Shown here in pieces: positions 31,451-39,825 of a stretch of 50,143 nt of DNA (position 1 is its first letter; each line of letters starts with the position of its first letter). Source of the stretch: Nocardia neocaledoniensis. Its GTDB lineage: Bacteria > Actinomycetota > Actinomycetes > Mycobacteriales > Mycobacteriaceae. The position numbers and the translations under genes were made by a program. The notes below the pieces were generated by a model. That model saw only the letters and a program-made list of their open reading frames with translations, did no database searches and was not told the DNA's origin. The stretch covers positions 1 to 50,143 of the forward strand of contig NZ_JARWOJ010000336.1 in assembly GCF_029868625.1 (NCBI RefSeq). The letters are read 5' to 3'.

Positions 31451-32956
31451 GTGACCGCGCTGGCACCCGGTGAGAACCGGCCCGCGCCCGGCGATCAGCT
31501 CACCGTCACCGTGGCGAGTTCGGCCTCGGTCGACGTCTCTGCGCTGCTGCTGAACAGCGCGGGCAAGGTGCGCTCCGACGCCGACTTCGTGTTCTTCAAC
31601 CAGCCCACCGGACCCGGCGTGGTGTACCGGCACGGCAACGGCGGGCCTGATGTGGTGCAGGTGCAGACCTCGGCGCTGCCTGCCGACGTCGACAAGGTGG
31701 TGGTCACCGCCAGCCTGGACGGGCGCGGCCCGGCCACCTTCGCCTCGGTCGGCCAGCTCACCGCCACCATCGGATCCGGTTCCGACACCCTCACTTTCAC
31801 CATTCCCGGGCTCACCACCGAGAGCGGTGTGGTGTGCGTGGAGATCTACCGCCGCAACGGCGCGTGGAAGGTGCGCGCGATCGGTCAGGGCTACGACGAC
31901 GGACTCGCCGGGATCGCCTCGGCCTTCGGCGTGAACCTCGACGACGAACCCGAGTCGCCGAGCGCACCCGCCCAGCCACCGATTCCGCTGCCGCATCAGC
32001 CCGCGCCTGCCGTCCCTCCTGCGGGCCAGTTCCCGCCGCCGGGCCAGCCCTACCCCGCCACGCCCGGCTTCCCACCGCCACCCGGCCTGCCGCAGGCCCC
32101 TGGCTCTCCGCCGCCCGCTGGTCAGCCCGGTTTCGGGCAGCAGCCCGGCCAGTTCGCCCCACCGCCCGCCCATCCGGCGGCCCCCGCACAGCAGCAACCC
32201 TCGTACGCCTCCCAGCAAGGAGCCCAGCCCGTGCACAGCGACCTTTTCAACCCCTCGCACGCCGAGGTCACCGGCCTCGGCATCCAGAAGCAGGGCGGCA
32301 AGATGGTCAAGGTCGGCCTCAACGGCGAGGTGATGGCCCGCGCCGGGTCGATGGTGGCCTACCAGGGCGACCTGCAGTTCCAGGCGCTCGGCTCGGGCGG
32401 CATCGGCCGCGCCATCCGGCAGCACCTGACCGGTGAGGGCGTGCCGCTGATGAAGGTGACCGGGCGCGGTGACCTGTTCCTGGCCAACAGCGCCGCCGAC
32501 GTGCACATCATCGACCTCGACGGTTCCGACGGCCTCACCATCAACGGCGCCAACGTGCTCGCCTTCGACTCGACCCTGCGCTACGACATCGGCCGGGTCC
32601 AGGGCGCGGCGGGCTACGCCTCCAACGCCGGTCTGTTCAACTGCGTGTTCACGGGCCAGGGCCGTATCGCCATCACCACCCACGGCACCCCCGTCGTCCT
32701 CACCGTCGACCAGGCCACCTACGCGGACCCGAACGCCGCGGTCGCATGGTCGTCGAGCCTGCAGACCGGCATCAAGCGCAACGACTCCTTCGGCCTCGGC
32801 AGGCTGATGGGCCGCAGCACCGGCGAGGCGAGCACCCTCGCGTTCTCCGGCCGCGGCTTCGTCATCGTGCAGCCCTCCGAGCTGCCGCCCGGCGGGCTCA
32901 TCGGCGGCACCGGCGGCGGCCAGTCGGCAGGCCACGGCGGCGGCCTCTTCGGCTGA
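31451..32956 (+). CDS. TerD-domain / AIM24-like fusion protein
   Basis: A 501-residue two-domain protein. Residues 1-175 are a TerD domain (starting T-A-L-A-P-G-E-N, then an L-T-V-T-V strand) whose calcium loop is largely lost (H-G-N-G-G-P-D-V). A Pro/Gln/Gly-rich linker follows (about 176-260). Residues 265-490 are an AIM24-type domain (F-L-A-N-S-A-A-D-V-H-I-I-D-L-D and the F-D-S-T-L-R-Y-D-I segment), followed by a Gly-rich end. TerD and AIM24 domains recur together in actinobacterial stress proteins. The GTG at 31451 gives the TerD-typical start. The divergent neighbour is the guanidinium exporter; the gap holds its riboswitch. Confidence 0.85.
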   Translation: MTALAPGENRPAPGDQLTVTVASSASVDVSALLLNSAGKVRSDADFVFFNQPTGPGVVYRHGNGGPDVVQVQTSALPADVDKVVVTASLDGRGPATFASVGQLTATIGSGSDTLTFTIPGLTTESGVVCVEIYRRNGAWKVRAIGQGYDDGLAGIASAFGVNLDDEPESPSAPAQPPIPLPHQPAPAVPPAGQFPPPGQPYPATPGFPPPPGLPQAPGSPPPAGQPGFGQQPGQFAPPPAHPAAPAQQQPSYASQQGAQPVHSDLFNPSHAEVTGLGIQKQGGKMVKVGLNGEVMARAGSMVAYQGDLQFQALGSGGIGRAIRQHLTGEGVPLMKVTGRGDLFLANSAADVHIIDLDGSDGLTINGANVLAFDSTLRYDIGRVQGAAGYASNAGLFNCVFTGQGRIAITTHGTPVVLTVDQATYADPNAAVAWSSSLQTGIKRNDSFGLGRLMGRSTGEASTLAFSGRGFVIVQPSELPPGGLIGGTGGGQSAGHGGGLFG

Positions 32957-32964
32957 CCGACTGG

Positions 32965-34281
32965 TCAGCACTGGTCCGTGTCGACGGGCGCGGGTCGCCT
33001 GCGTGCCGCCAGCAGGGCACAGCCGAGGATCACCACGGTGGCGGCGATGATGGGCAGCTCGGTGTCGGTGGCGACGGAGTAGGTGTCGGGGACGTAGGCG
33101 GTCCATCCGGTGTCCAGTTCCCCTGCGACCCGGCTGTTCTCGAACAACCTGGCGACGACGGGGAACACCGATACCGCGATCACCGTCAGGGGCCCGGCAG
33201 GCAGGCTCGCGCCCACCGCCAACCCGATGGCGGCGGGCAGCACGTAGCGGAAGACCACGTCGGTGAAGGTGGCGTCGGCGAACAGCACCGGCGCCAGTCC
33301 GCTCAGCGTCACCAGACCGAGCAGCCCGATGCAGGCCACCGGTGCCCACCGGCCATCAGTGGCCGCCGCGGCGTCGCCGGCGGTGTCGGACCACGCCCTG
33401 CGGGCCACCATCGCGACCAGCGCACCGAGGACGAGCACCCCCACCTGGATCGACAGACCGACCCGGCCGGGGCCGACCGTCACCGACGGGTCGACCGCGA
33501 TCGCCGCCGACACCGCGAGCATCGTCAGCGCGAAGATCGCGTCGGCGCGCGGCAACCACCAGCTCACCGCGACCGTCCCGGCGACCGCCAGCACCGCCAC
33601 CGTGACCGACGGATTGCCCGGCAGCTGACCGACCACCATGATCAGCGCACCCATCACCAACGGGATTCCGGCGCCGACGGCCACCGCGCGGCCACCCGTC
33701 ACCGGTTCGATCCGCTCCCGGCCGACCACGAAACCCGCGGTGAGCAAGGCGATCACGGCCGCGACGAGCAGCGGCCAGCTCTCCGGCAGGTCGGGCACGG
33801 TCCGGGTGGGCAGGTAGTCGGCGTAGCGGCGCGCGAGTGCCACGCTCTCGTCGATGCGGGCGCCGTAGAGCACCGCGATCACCGACCCGACGACGAACCA
33901 GACCTGCGCGGCGGGCCGGATCACCGCGACCGCGATGAGCAGCCCGGCGCCGATGCTGCCGAGAACCCATGGCTCGGACCAGGTTCCGGCCGACTGCAGC
34001 GTGGCGATGGCCACCACCATCGCCAGACCGGCCAAGCCGGCCGCCACCGCGACGAGATAGCGGGCCCGGAACCGGCCGAGCACCACCACGACCACCACCG
34101 CGATGAGCGCGGCGACGACGGCCGCGGCGCCGGGTCCCGAACCGAACCAGCTCGCGCGCCCGTCGCGGACGACGACGGCGTAGTTCGTTCGCGTGTGCCC
34201 GATGACGTACCCGCTGAGGTATCCGCACAGCACACCGACCGTGGCGGAGACCGCCCAACGCCCGTTCATGCGCTGCACCAT
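32965..34281 (-). CDS. Polytopic membrane protein of unknown function
   Basis: A 438-residue integral membrane protein with about 11-12 hydrophobic helices over its whole length, one larger polar loop (about residues 135-165) and a basic C-terminus. I do not recognise a transporter signature. The start could be ATG 34281 or ATG 34269; neither has a clear ribosome site. Its stop lies eight bases from the stop of the convergent TerD-AIM24 gene. Confidence 0.7.
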   Translation of the reverse strand: MVQRMNGRWAVSATVGVLCGYLSGYVIGHTRTNYAVVVRDGRASWFGSGPGAAAVVAALIAVVVVVVLGRFRARYLVAVAAGLAGLAMVVAIATLQSAGTWSEPWVLGSIGAGLLIAVAVIRPAAQVWFVVGSVIAVLYGARIDESVALARRYADYLPTRTVPDLPESWPLLVAAVIALLTAGFVVGRERIEPVTGGRAVAVGAGIPLVMGALIMVVGQLPGNPSVTVAVLAVAGTVAVSWWLPRADAIFALTMLAVSAAIAVDPSVTVGPGRVGLSIQVGVLVLGALVAMVARRAWSDTAGDAAAATDGRWAPVACIGLLGLVTLSGLAPVLFADATFTDVVFRYVLPAAIGLAVGASLPAGPLTVIAVSVFPVVARLFENSRVAGELDTGWTAYVPDTYSVATDTELPIIAATVVILGCALLAARRRPAPVDTDQC

Positions 34282-34346
34282 AACCGCAGGTGTGGTCGTA
34301 GCGAGCGCGAATCAGCCGCTCAGCGAGGATCTCTCACTGGACAGGG

Positions 34347-35636
34347 TCAGGACCCCGCACGCTCCTTGCGCGCCTGACGGCGGGCCTCCCGCATGGCGTT
34401 GAGCTCCTGCTCCAGGCTCTCGGCGATGCGGAACTGGCCCGTGTCGTACACGCTGACCGGCTCGATCGCCTCGTAGCCGAAGTTGGCCTCCGCGAAGGCC
34501 TTCTCGACGCGGGCCTCGATATCGGAGATCGCGCTCTTGCGCGCCGCGGGCACCGCCTCGGCGGGCTTGGCGGGCTCGTCCGGCTTGCTCGCCTCGACGA
34601 CCGGCGCCGGAGTCGCGGCGGGCGGCACCACGGACTTCTTGGCCTTGTCCGCCGAGGGCTTGCCGATGCCGAACCGCTTGCGCTTCTCCGTCGGCTTGCC
34701 GTTGCCGACGGGCTCGGTGGGTGTCCACGCGGGTTCGCGGGTGACCGGCGCGGTGGCCGCCGCCTGGTCGGCGGCGAACGCCTCGGCCCTGGCGGCGCCC
34801 GTCATCGGCGGGGTGTAGGTGAGCCGGACCCCTTCCACGGCTTGCCGGTTGAGCAGATTCTCGGCCGGGTCGGGCATGTCCCTGATCTGGCTGGTCGCCC
34901 TGGTGATGGCGAGGCCGTAGCGGGCGCTGGCCGCGTCGTGGATGAGCAGCGCGACACCGATCATCACCGGCGCCACCGCGTGCACGGCCGCGTCGTACCA
35001 ACGGCCGTCGCGCACATAGGGATAGGTGTTGAGGGTGACGGTGAGCCCGAGCAGGGCGATCTCGGCCAGCGCGACCTGGCGCCGGTTGTCGATGACGCCC
35101 CATTCGGCGACCTTGTTGGTGCCGACCATGATGATGATCAGGCAGACGCTGATCATCGCCTCGAGCAGGTAGCTGAACCAGAACAGCGGATCGGTCGGGC
35201 CGCCGGGAGCGATGTTCTGCTGGACGTTGACCGCCGACCACAGCATGCCGGCGCCGACCACGCCCGCCAGCGCCTTGAGCGACCACGACCGGTGCCGATA
35301 CAGCGAAGCCAGCTTCGCGTGCGGGCTCGATTCGCGCCGCTGAGCGGCCATCGCCTTTCTGGCGAGCAGCAGATCTCGCATGTCGGCCTTCTCGATCGCT
35401 TCGGTGGTCTGCCTTGCCCGGTCCGAGGCCTGGGCCATTGCCTGGGTGTGTTTCCAGCGTTGTTCGCGATCCTGTTCCCGGATCCGCTCGGCGAGTTCGC
35501 GCTCGGCGCGCAGCTCGTCTTCGGACAGGGCGTCGGTGAGCGCTGGATCGAATTGATAGGCGAGGCGCCCACGCGCCCGTTCGACGCGTTGGGCGAGCTG
35601 GCTGACGTCGTCTTCGACGGGAGACTCGACGGTCAT
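34347..35636 (-). CDS. Membrane protein with charged coiled-coil N-terminus (DUF2637-like)
   Basis: A 429-residue protein. Residues about 10-105 are highly charged and helical (repeated E-R, R-E, Q-R patterns), suggesting a coiled coil. Three or four membrane helices follow (about 115-235), with A-V-N-V-Q-Q-N and W-F-S-Y-L-L-E-A-M-I-S segments. A Pro/Ala/Lys-rich cytoplasmic tail completes it. The membrane part recalls DUF2637/Spd proteins of actinomycete conjugative elements, but no other transfer gene is nearby, so this is a loose resemblance. ATG 35636 is used; an in-frame ATG at 35702, with TATGGA six bases upstream, is a real alternative that adds 22 residues. Confidence 0.65.
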   Translation of the reverse strand: MTVESPVEDDVSQLAQRVERARGRLAYQFDPALTDALSEDELRAERELAERIREQDREQRWKHTQAMAQASDRARQTTEAIEKADMRDLLLARKAMAAQRRESSPHAKLASLYRHRSWSLKALAGVVGAGMLWSAVNVQQNIAPGGPTDPLFWFSYLLEAMISVCLIIIMVGTNKVAEWGVIDNRRQVALAEIALLGLTVTLNTYPYVRDGRWYDAAVHAVAPVMIGVALLIHDAASARYGLAITRATSQIRDMPDPAENLLNRQAVEGVRLTYTPPMTGAARAEAFAADQAAATAPVTREPAWTPTEPVGNGKPTEKRKRFGIGKPSADKAKKSVVPPAATPAPVVEASKPDEPAKPAEAVPAARKSAISDIEARVEKAFAEANFGYEAIEPVSVYDTGQFRIAESLEQELNAMREARRQARKERAGS

Positions 35637-35779
35637 GACCGACCACCGACCCGGCATCGCGACGGCAGACGGGTGACCACACGTGTGAACGGCACACGCC
35701 ATTAATAGTCCATACACCCGCTCGTGCGAAACCGATGGTGCCACACCGCTGCCCGAAACCGGCGCGCCGCGAGCGACAC

Positions 35780-35810
35780 ACCCACTATTGCCACGTCGCC
35801 AATAGTGGGT
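35780..35810. promoter_or_regulatory. 31-bp perfect inverted repeat in the divergent promoter region
   Basis: ACCCACTATTG (35780-35790) and CAATAGTGGGT (35800-35810) are perfect 11-bp arms around a nine-base spacer. The site lies 66 bases before the acyl-CoA dehydrogenase ATG and between two divergent genes, which favours an operator over a terminator. A smaller repeat, CACTGG (35828-35833) with CCAGTG (35845-35850), follows in the leader. Confidence 0.7.
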
Positions 35811-35875
35811 CACACTGTACCTGTAACCACTGGTCACCCCTGAGCCAGTGCTGTGCCGAGCCGTAAGGAGACTCG

Positions 35876-37021
35876 ATGGCCGCGAATCGGTCGAGCTGGA
35901 TGAACGAGGACCTGGACGCCCTGCGCGACCTCGCCCGCGCGTTCATGGCCAAGGAACTCGTGCCGAATATCGACAAGTACCGCGAGCAGCACCACGTGGA
36001 CCGTGACCTGTGGAACAAGGCGGGCGAAGTCGGCCTGCTGTGCTTGTCGATCCCGGAGGAGTACGGCGGCGGTGGCGGCACCTTCGCGCACGAGGCCGTC
36101 CTCATGGAGGAGCAGGCCCGCGCGGTCGACACCTCGTGGGGCGTGAGCCTGCACAACGGCATCGTGGCCCACTACCTGCTCGCCTACGGCACCGAGGAGC
36201 AGAAGAAGCAGTGGCTGCCGAAGATGGCCAGCGGTGAGGTCGTGGGCGCCATCGCGATGACCGAGCCGGGTACCGGCTCGGACCTCCAGGCCGTCAAGGC
36301 CAAGGCCATCCGGGACGGCGACGAGTACGTCATCAACGGCTCCAAGACCTTCATCACCAACGGCGCGCAGGCCGACCTGATCATCCTGGTCGCCAAGACC
36401 GACCCCACCCAGGGCGCCTCCGGTGTCTCGCTGGTGCTGGTCGAGGCCGATCGCCCCGGTTTCCGTCGCGGCCGCGTGCTCGACAAGATCGGCCAGAAGG
36501 GCCAGGACACCTCCGAGCTGTTCTTCGAGGACGTGCGCGTCCCGGTGACCAACCTGCTCGGCAGCCAGGAGGGGCAGGGCTTCATCCAGCTGATGCAGCA
36601 GCTGCCCCAGGAGCGCCTGATCGTGGCCCACGGCGCGGTCGCGGGCATGGAGGTCGCCCTCGAGCACACGCTGCGCTACACGAAGGAGCGCGAGGCGTTC
36701 GGCCGCCCGGTGTTCGGTTTCCAGAACACCAAGTTCAAGCTGGCCGAGGTCGCCACCGAGGCCCGCATCGCGCGCGTGTTCATCGATGACTGCATCGAGA
36801 AGCACCTGCGCGGCGAACTCGACATCCCCACCGTCGCGATGGCCAAGTGGTGGTGCACCGACAAGGCCATGCAGATCGCCGACACCTGTCTGCAGCTCTT
36901 CGGTGGCTACGGCTACATGAACGAGTACCCGATCGCGCGCATGTGGGTCGACAACCGCGTGCAGCTGATCTACGCGGGCACCAACGAGATCATGAAGGAG
37001 ATCATCGCGCGCAGCCTGTGA
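35876..37021 (+). CDS. Acyl-CoA dehydrogenase, long-chain (LCAD) type
   Basis: A 381-residue FAD-dependent acyl-CoA dehydrogenase for beta-oxidation. FAD/substrate motifs are present: A-I-A-M-T-E-P-G-T-G-S-D-L (about 125-137) and the R-E-A-F-G-R-P helix. At the usual catalytic-Glu site (YEGT in medium-chain enzymes) it has Y-A-G-T-N-E-I-M-K-E. LCAD has a similar ending and uses a Glu in the Q-E-R-L region instead; this protein has L-P-Q-E-R-L-I-V-A, so the base is probably there. The ATG at 35876 has AAGGAG. It stands alone on its strand, ended by a strong terminator, behind a large inverted repeat that may bind a fatty-acid-responsive repressor. Confidence 0.93.
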   Translation: MAANRSSWMNEDLDALRDLARAFMAKELVPNIDKYREQHHVDRDLWNKAGEVGLLCLSIPEEYGGGGGTFAHEAVLMEEQARAVDTSWGVSLHNGIVAHYLLAYGTEEQKKQWLPKMASGEVVGAIAMTEPGTGSDLQAVKAKAIRDGDEYVINGSKTFITNGAQADLIILVAKTDPTQGASGVSLVLVEADRPGFRRGRVLDKIGQKGQDTSELFFEDVRVPVTNLLGSQEGQGFIQLMQQLPQERLIVAHGAVAGMEVALEHTLRYTKEREAFGRPVFGFQNTKFKLAEVATEARIARVFIDDCIEKHLRGELDIPTVAMAKWWCTDKAMQIADTCLQLFGGYGYMNEYPIARMWVDNRVQLIYAGTNEIMKEIIARSL

Positions 37022-37043
37022 CGGTCCCGCGCTGAGGATTTCG

Positions 37044-37085
37044 ACCGGCCGTGAGCAGCATCGCTGTTCGCGGCCGGTTTTCTGT
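37044..37085 (+). terminator. Strong terminator after the acyl-CoA dehydrogenase gene
   Basis: ACCGGCCG (37044-37051) and CGGCCGGT (37071-37078) are the base of a 15-bp stem that continues inward with two wobble pairs to a five-base loop, then TTTTCTGTT. Confidence 0.88.
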
Positions 37086-37165
37086 TCGACCTATCCGATG
37101 TCGCCGCCGAGACGAATGTCCATCGGGAGCGGTGCAAACCAGACGACAAGGACGGTGCGGCAACA

Positions 37166-37687
37166 GTGGACACGGACGGCGGTTCATCGGGTGAGCCCGG
37201 ACAGGAACCGGTACTGCCGGACCGTGCCCAGATGATGCGGGCGGTGTGCGGATTCGCCGGAACCAGCGATCCGGTCCTGCACGCCGCGCACGAACTGGCC
37301 GGCCTGCACGAACGCCGCGAACAGCTGGTGCCCGGCGACACCAGTGAGATCGATTGGCAGCGGGCGCATCTGGTGTGCGAGATCGATCGCTGGGTGGTGC
37401 TGCGCTCACCGCGGCCCGCCACGACCGCGCCCATGCACACCGAGAGCATCGGCGCCGTCGTCGACCGGATGGCCCACTTCGCCGCGATCACCTACCGGGC
37501 GCTGGCGTGCGGCGCCGAGGCCGAACTACGCGCCGCGCAGACGCGCTTACACGAACTCGCCTGCGGCTATGACGATCTCGTCGTCGAGGTCGCCAACGGC
37601 GCGCGCAGGCTGCCCGACGGCCCCGAGGACGACACGCCGGAAAACGGTGACGCGCAGCCGAGCCGGAACCGCCCGCGCACCGAGTAA
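37166..37687 (+). CDS. DUF4254 domain-containing protein
   Basis: A 173-residue soluble, helical protein of the DUF4254 family found in mycolic-acid actinomycetes. Family hallmarks are H-E-L-A-G-L-H-E-R-R, C-E-I-D-R-W-V and the T-E-S-I-G-A-V-V-D-R-M-A segment. Function is unknown. The GTG at 37166 is preferred on length; the upstream ribosome site is weak. It is followed after 172 bases by a metallophosphoesterase gene on the same strand. Confidence 0.85.
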   Translation: MDTDGGSSGEPGQEPVLPDRAQMMRAVCGFAGTSDPVLHAAHELAGLHERREQLVPGDTSEIDWQRAHLVCEIDRWVVLRSPRPATTAPMHTESIGAVVDRMAHFAAITYRALACGAEAELRAAQTRLHELACGYDDLVVEVANGARRLPDGPEDDTPENGDAQPSRNRPRTE

Positions 37688-37859
37688 CCGGAGGTGTATC
37701 GCCCGGCGGCCGGCGCGCAGGCCCGCCGGGTCACCTTCGACGCGCCGACCGCGCCACCCGAGCTCGCCACAGCCTCGGTGGTTGGCGGCCATGTCGCGGT
37801 CCATGCGCGTTCAACCGGCGTCCGTACCGTCAGCGGCAGACGGCGAACGGAGCTCGGCG

Positions 37860-39233
37860 ATGCTCGATCCTCGACTGCATACCGCATGGCTGGTGAACGC
37901 GGCGTCCGGCGCGGCGGCGGCCACCGTTCGCGCGCCCATGGCCCGCCCGCGCGTCCGCGCGGTCACCCGGCTCGTCGTCACCGACCTCGAGGTCGTGACG
38001 GTCACCCACGACACCGCGATCCTCACCTGGACCACGCGGCAGCGCGACCGGTCCGGGACCCCGCGCCCCGCGGCCGCCGACACCGAAGTGCTCCTCGCCC
38101 CGGCCGACGGGCACGCCACCGCGACGACGCGCTACTTCGACGCGCGGCGCACCGCGCACCACTATGCCGAGGTCACCGGCCTGGAACCCGGTCGCCGCTA
38201 TCGATTCACCGCCCGCTCGGACGGAGTGCGCGCGGTGGCGGGCCGCACCTGGGTCACCCGCCGTCCCGGTACCCCGGAACTCACCGGTGTCTTCCGCACC
38301 GCCCCGCCACCGCCGGGACGACTGCTGCGGACCATCGCACTCGCCAACGACCTGCACTGGGGCGAGGAGCGCAGCGGGCTGGTCGTCGCCGGACTGCCGC
38401 CCGGCCTGCGCCACGACGACGGCCACTACCCGCAGGTGATGACCGATGCCCTGCTGCACGACATCCGGCGGCCCGCACGGGCGGCCGACCATCTGGTGGT
38501 CACGGGCGATCTCACCGACCGCGGCTCCGCCGAACAGGTCGCCGGAATCCGCGCGCGCCTCGACGACTGGGGCGCGCACGGGCGCGACTATCTCGTCTGC
38601 CGCGGCAATCACGACGTCGCGCGCGGCCGAAAGGATCACTGGGGCTGGGCTTTCCACGCCCACCAGCGCCTCGTCTGCCACGATCTCGGCGGGCTCCGGC
38701 TGATCGGCCTCGACACCACGCGGGGTCGCGGCGCAGGCGGCACGCTCTCGGCCGAACAGCTGGCCCGGTTGCGCGAGCTGCTGGCCGCGGCTCCAGACCA
38801 GCCGACCCTGATCTTCGGCCATCACCCGGCGACCCGCTATGCCGCGCTGAGCAATCCGGGCGGTCCCGGCTTCGTGCTCGACCGGGCGAGCACGCTGGCA
38901 CTGCAGGACTGCTATCGGAGCAGTCCCGGAGTGTTCCTGCACCAGGCCGGGCACACGCATCGAAACCGGATGAGCCGCCCCGATTCCGGGCAGGTCGAAT
39001 TCCTCGAGGTCGCCGCCGTGAAGGAATATCCCGGCGGCTACGCGCTGCTGCGTATCTACGAGCGTGGCTACACCGTGCACTTCCACCGCATCGCCGCCGC
39101 CGCGGCACTGGCCTGGACCGACCGCACCCGCAGGCAATACTTCGGCTTGCAACCCGATCACGCGCTCGGCACCCTCGTCGACCGCAATCATCAGGTGCCT
39201 CGCGACTTCTCCGGCGTCGGCGCCGCCCGCTGA
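37860..39233 (+). CDS. Calcineurin-like metallophosphoesterase
   Basis: A 457-residue phosphoesterase. The catalytic part (about 155-400) has all five metal-binding blocks in order: N-D-L-H, G-D-L-T-D-R-G, G-N-H-D, G-H-H-P and G-H-T-H. An N-terminal region of about 150 residues looks like a fibronectin/immunoglobulin-type beta domain (T-A-I-L-T-W-T and the L-E-P-G-R-R-Y-R-F-T-A-R segment), a layout seen in purple-acid-phosphatase-like proteins. No convincing signal peptide, so location is open. The ATG at 37860 follows CGGAG. The substrate cannot be deduced. Confidence 0.87.
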   Translation: MLDPRLHTAWLVNAASGAAAATVRAPMARPRVRAVTRLVVTDLEVVTVTHDTAILTWTTRQRDRSGTPRPAAADTEVLLAPADGHATATTRYFDARRTAHHYAEVTGLEPGRRYRFTARSDGVRAVAGRTWVTRRPGTPELTGVFRTAPPPPGRLLRTIALANDLHWGEERSGLVVAGLPPGLRHDDGHYPQVMTDALLHDIRRPARAADHLVVTGDLTDRGSAEQVAGIRARLDDWGAHGRDYLVCRGNHDVARGRKDHWGWAFHAHQRLVCHDLGGLRLIGLDTTRGRGAGGTLSAEQLARLRELLAAAPDQPTLIFGHHPATRYAALSNPGGPGFVLDRASTLALQDCYRSSPGVFLHQAGHTHRNRMSRPDSGQVEFLEVAAVKEYPGGYALLRIYERGYTVHFHRIAAAAALAWTDRTRRQYFGLQPDHALGTLVDRNHQVPRDFSGVGAAR

Positions 39234-39238
39234 CCCGG

Positions 39239-39742
39239 TCAGTACATCCGCAGCGCGACCAGACGCCAACGCTGCCTTGCCGGTTCGATGCGTCCGGCGA
39301 GCGCGAAGACGCGCGACCCCCGCTGATAGGACGCGAACAGCTCGGCGCCGTCCGACCCGGACGGCGTGACCCGCACGTGTTTGACCGTGGCCGTGCCGAG
39401 CCCGCGGCCGGGTGCGAGATCCTGAACGAGCATGGTGCGCACCGATTCCAGCACCCGCGGCTCGGTGACCGTGCGCAACTGGTCGACCTGCCTGCGCCGG
39501 TCGACCACCTCGAGCAGCAGACGCACCGACTGCTCGGCGAACCGCTGCGCGCCGGTCTCGACCACCTCGACCCCACCGGCGCAGGCCGCGCGCACGGCCC
39601 TGCGCAACCCACTCCCACTCGGAGTCCGCCGACGCCCCGCCCCCGGAACACGGTGCGGCACACTCTCACCCGCCGCGCTCTCGGCCCCATACCCCGGTTC
39701 GCACTGCGGCGCGTGCGACAACGACAGCCGATCCGTAGACAT
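39239..39742 (-). CDS. Rv3235-family protein
   Basis: A 167-residue protein of the Rv3235 family, named after the M. tuberculosis member and widespread in mycolic-acid bacteria. The first 70 residues are low-complexity and basic. The conserved C-terminal part (about 70-167) contains R-R-Q-V-D-Q-L-R, then V-K-H-V-R-V and the final R-W-R-L-V-A-L-R-M-Y. Mycobacterial members are found in the SecA1 neighbourhood; no Sec gene is visible here. The ATG at 39742 is used. Function unknown. Confidence 0.8.
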   Translation of the reverse strand: MSTDRLSLSHAPQCEPGYGAESAAGESVPHRVPGAGRRRTPSGSGLRRAVRAACAGGVEVVETGAQRFAEQSVRLLLEVVDRRRQVDQLRTVTEPRVLESVRTMLVQDLAPGRGLGTATVKHVRVTPSGSDGAELFASYQRGSRVFALAGRIEPARQRWRLVALRMY

Positions 39743-39825
39743 CACTCGTCCCCTTCGAGTCCGCCCCGCACTCCCCAGTGCTGGCGCACAGCATGCCACG
39801 AGGGTCCGACAACCACGCGCGGAAT

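Noticed and set aside
34347..35636. An integrated conjugative element
   Set aside because: Only one loosely similar protein is present; no integrase, attachment repeats, tRNA gene or transfer ATPase is visible around it.
35828..35850. CACTGG/CCAGTG hairpin as a terminator or riboswitch
   Set aside because: A six-base stem in a short leader with no T run or known aptamer core; it may be chance.
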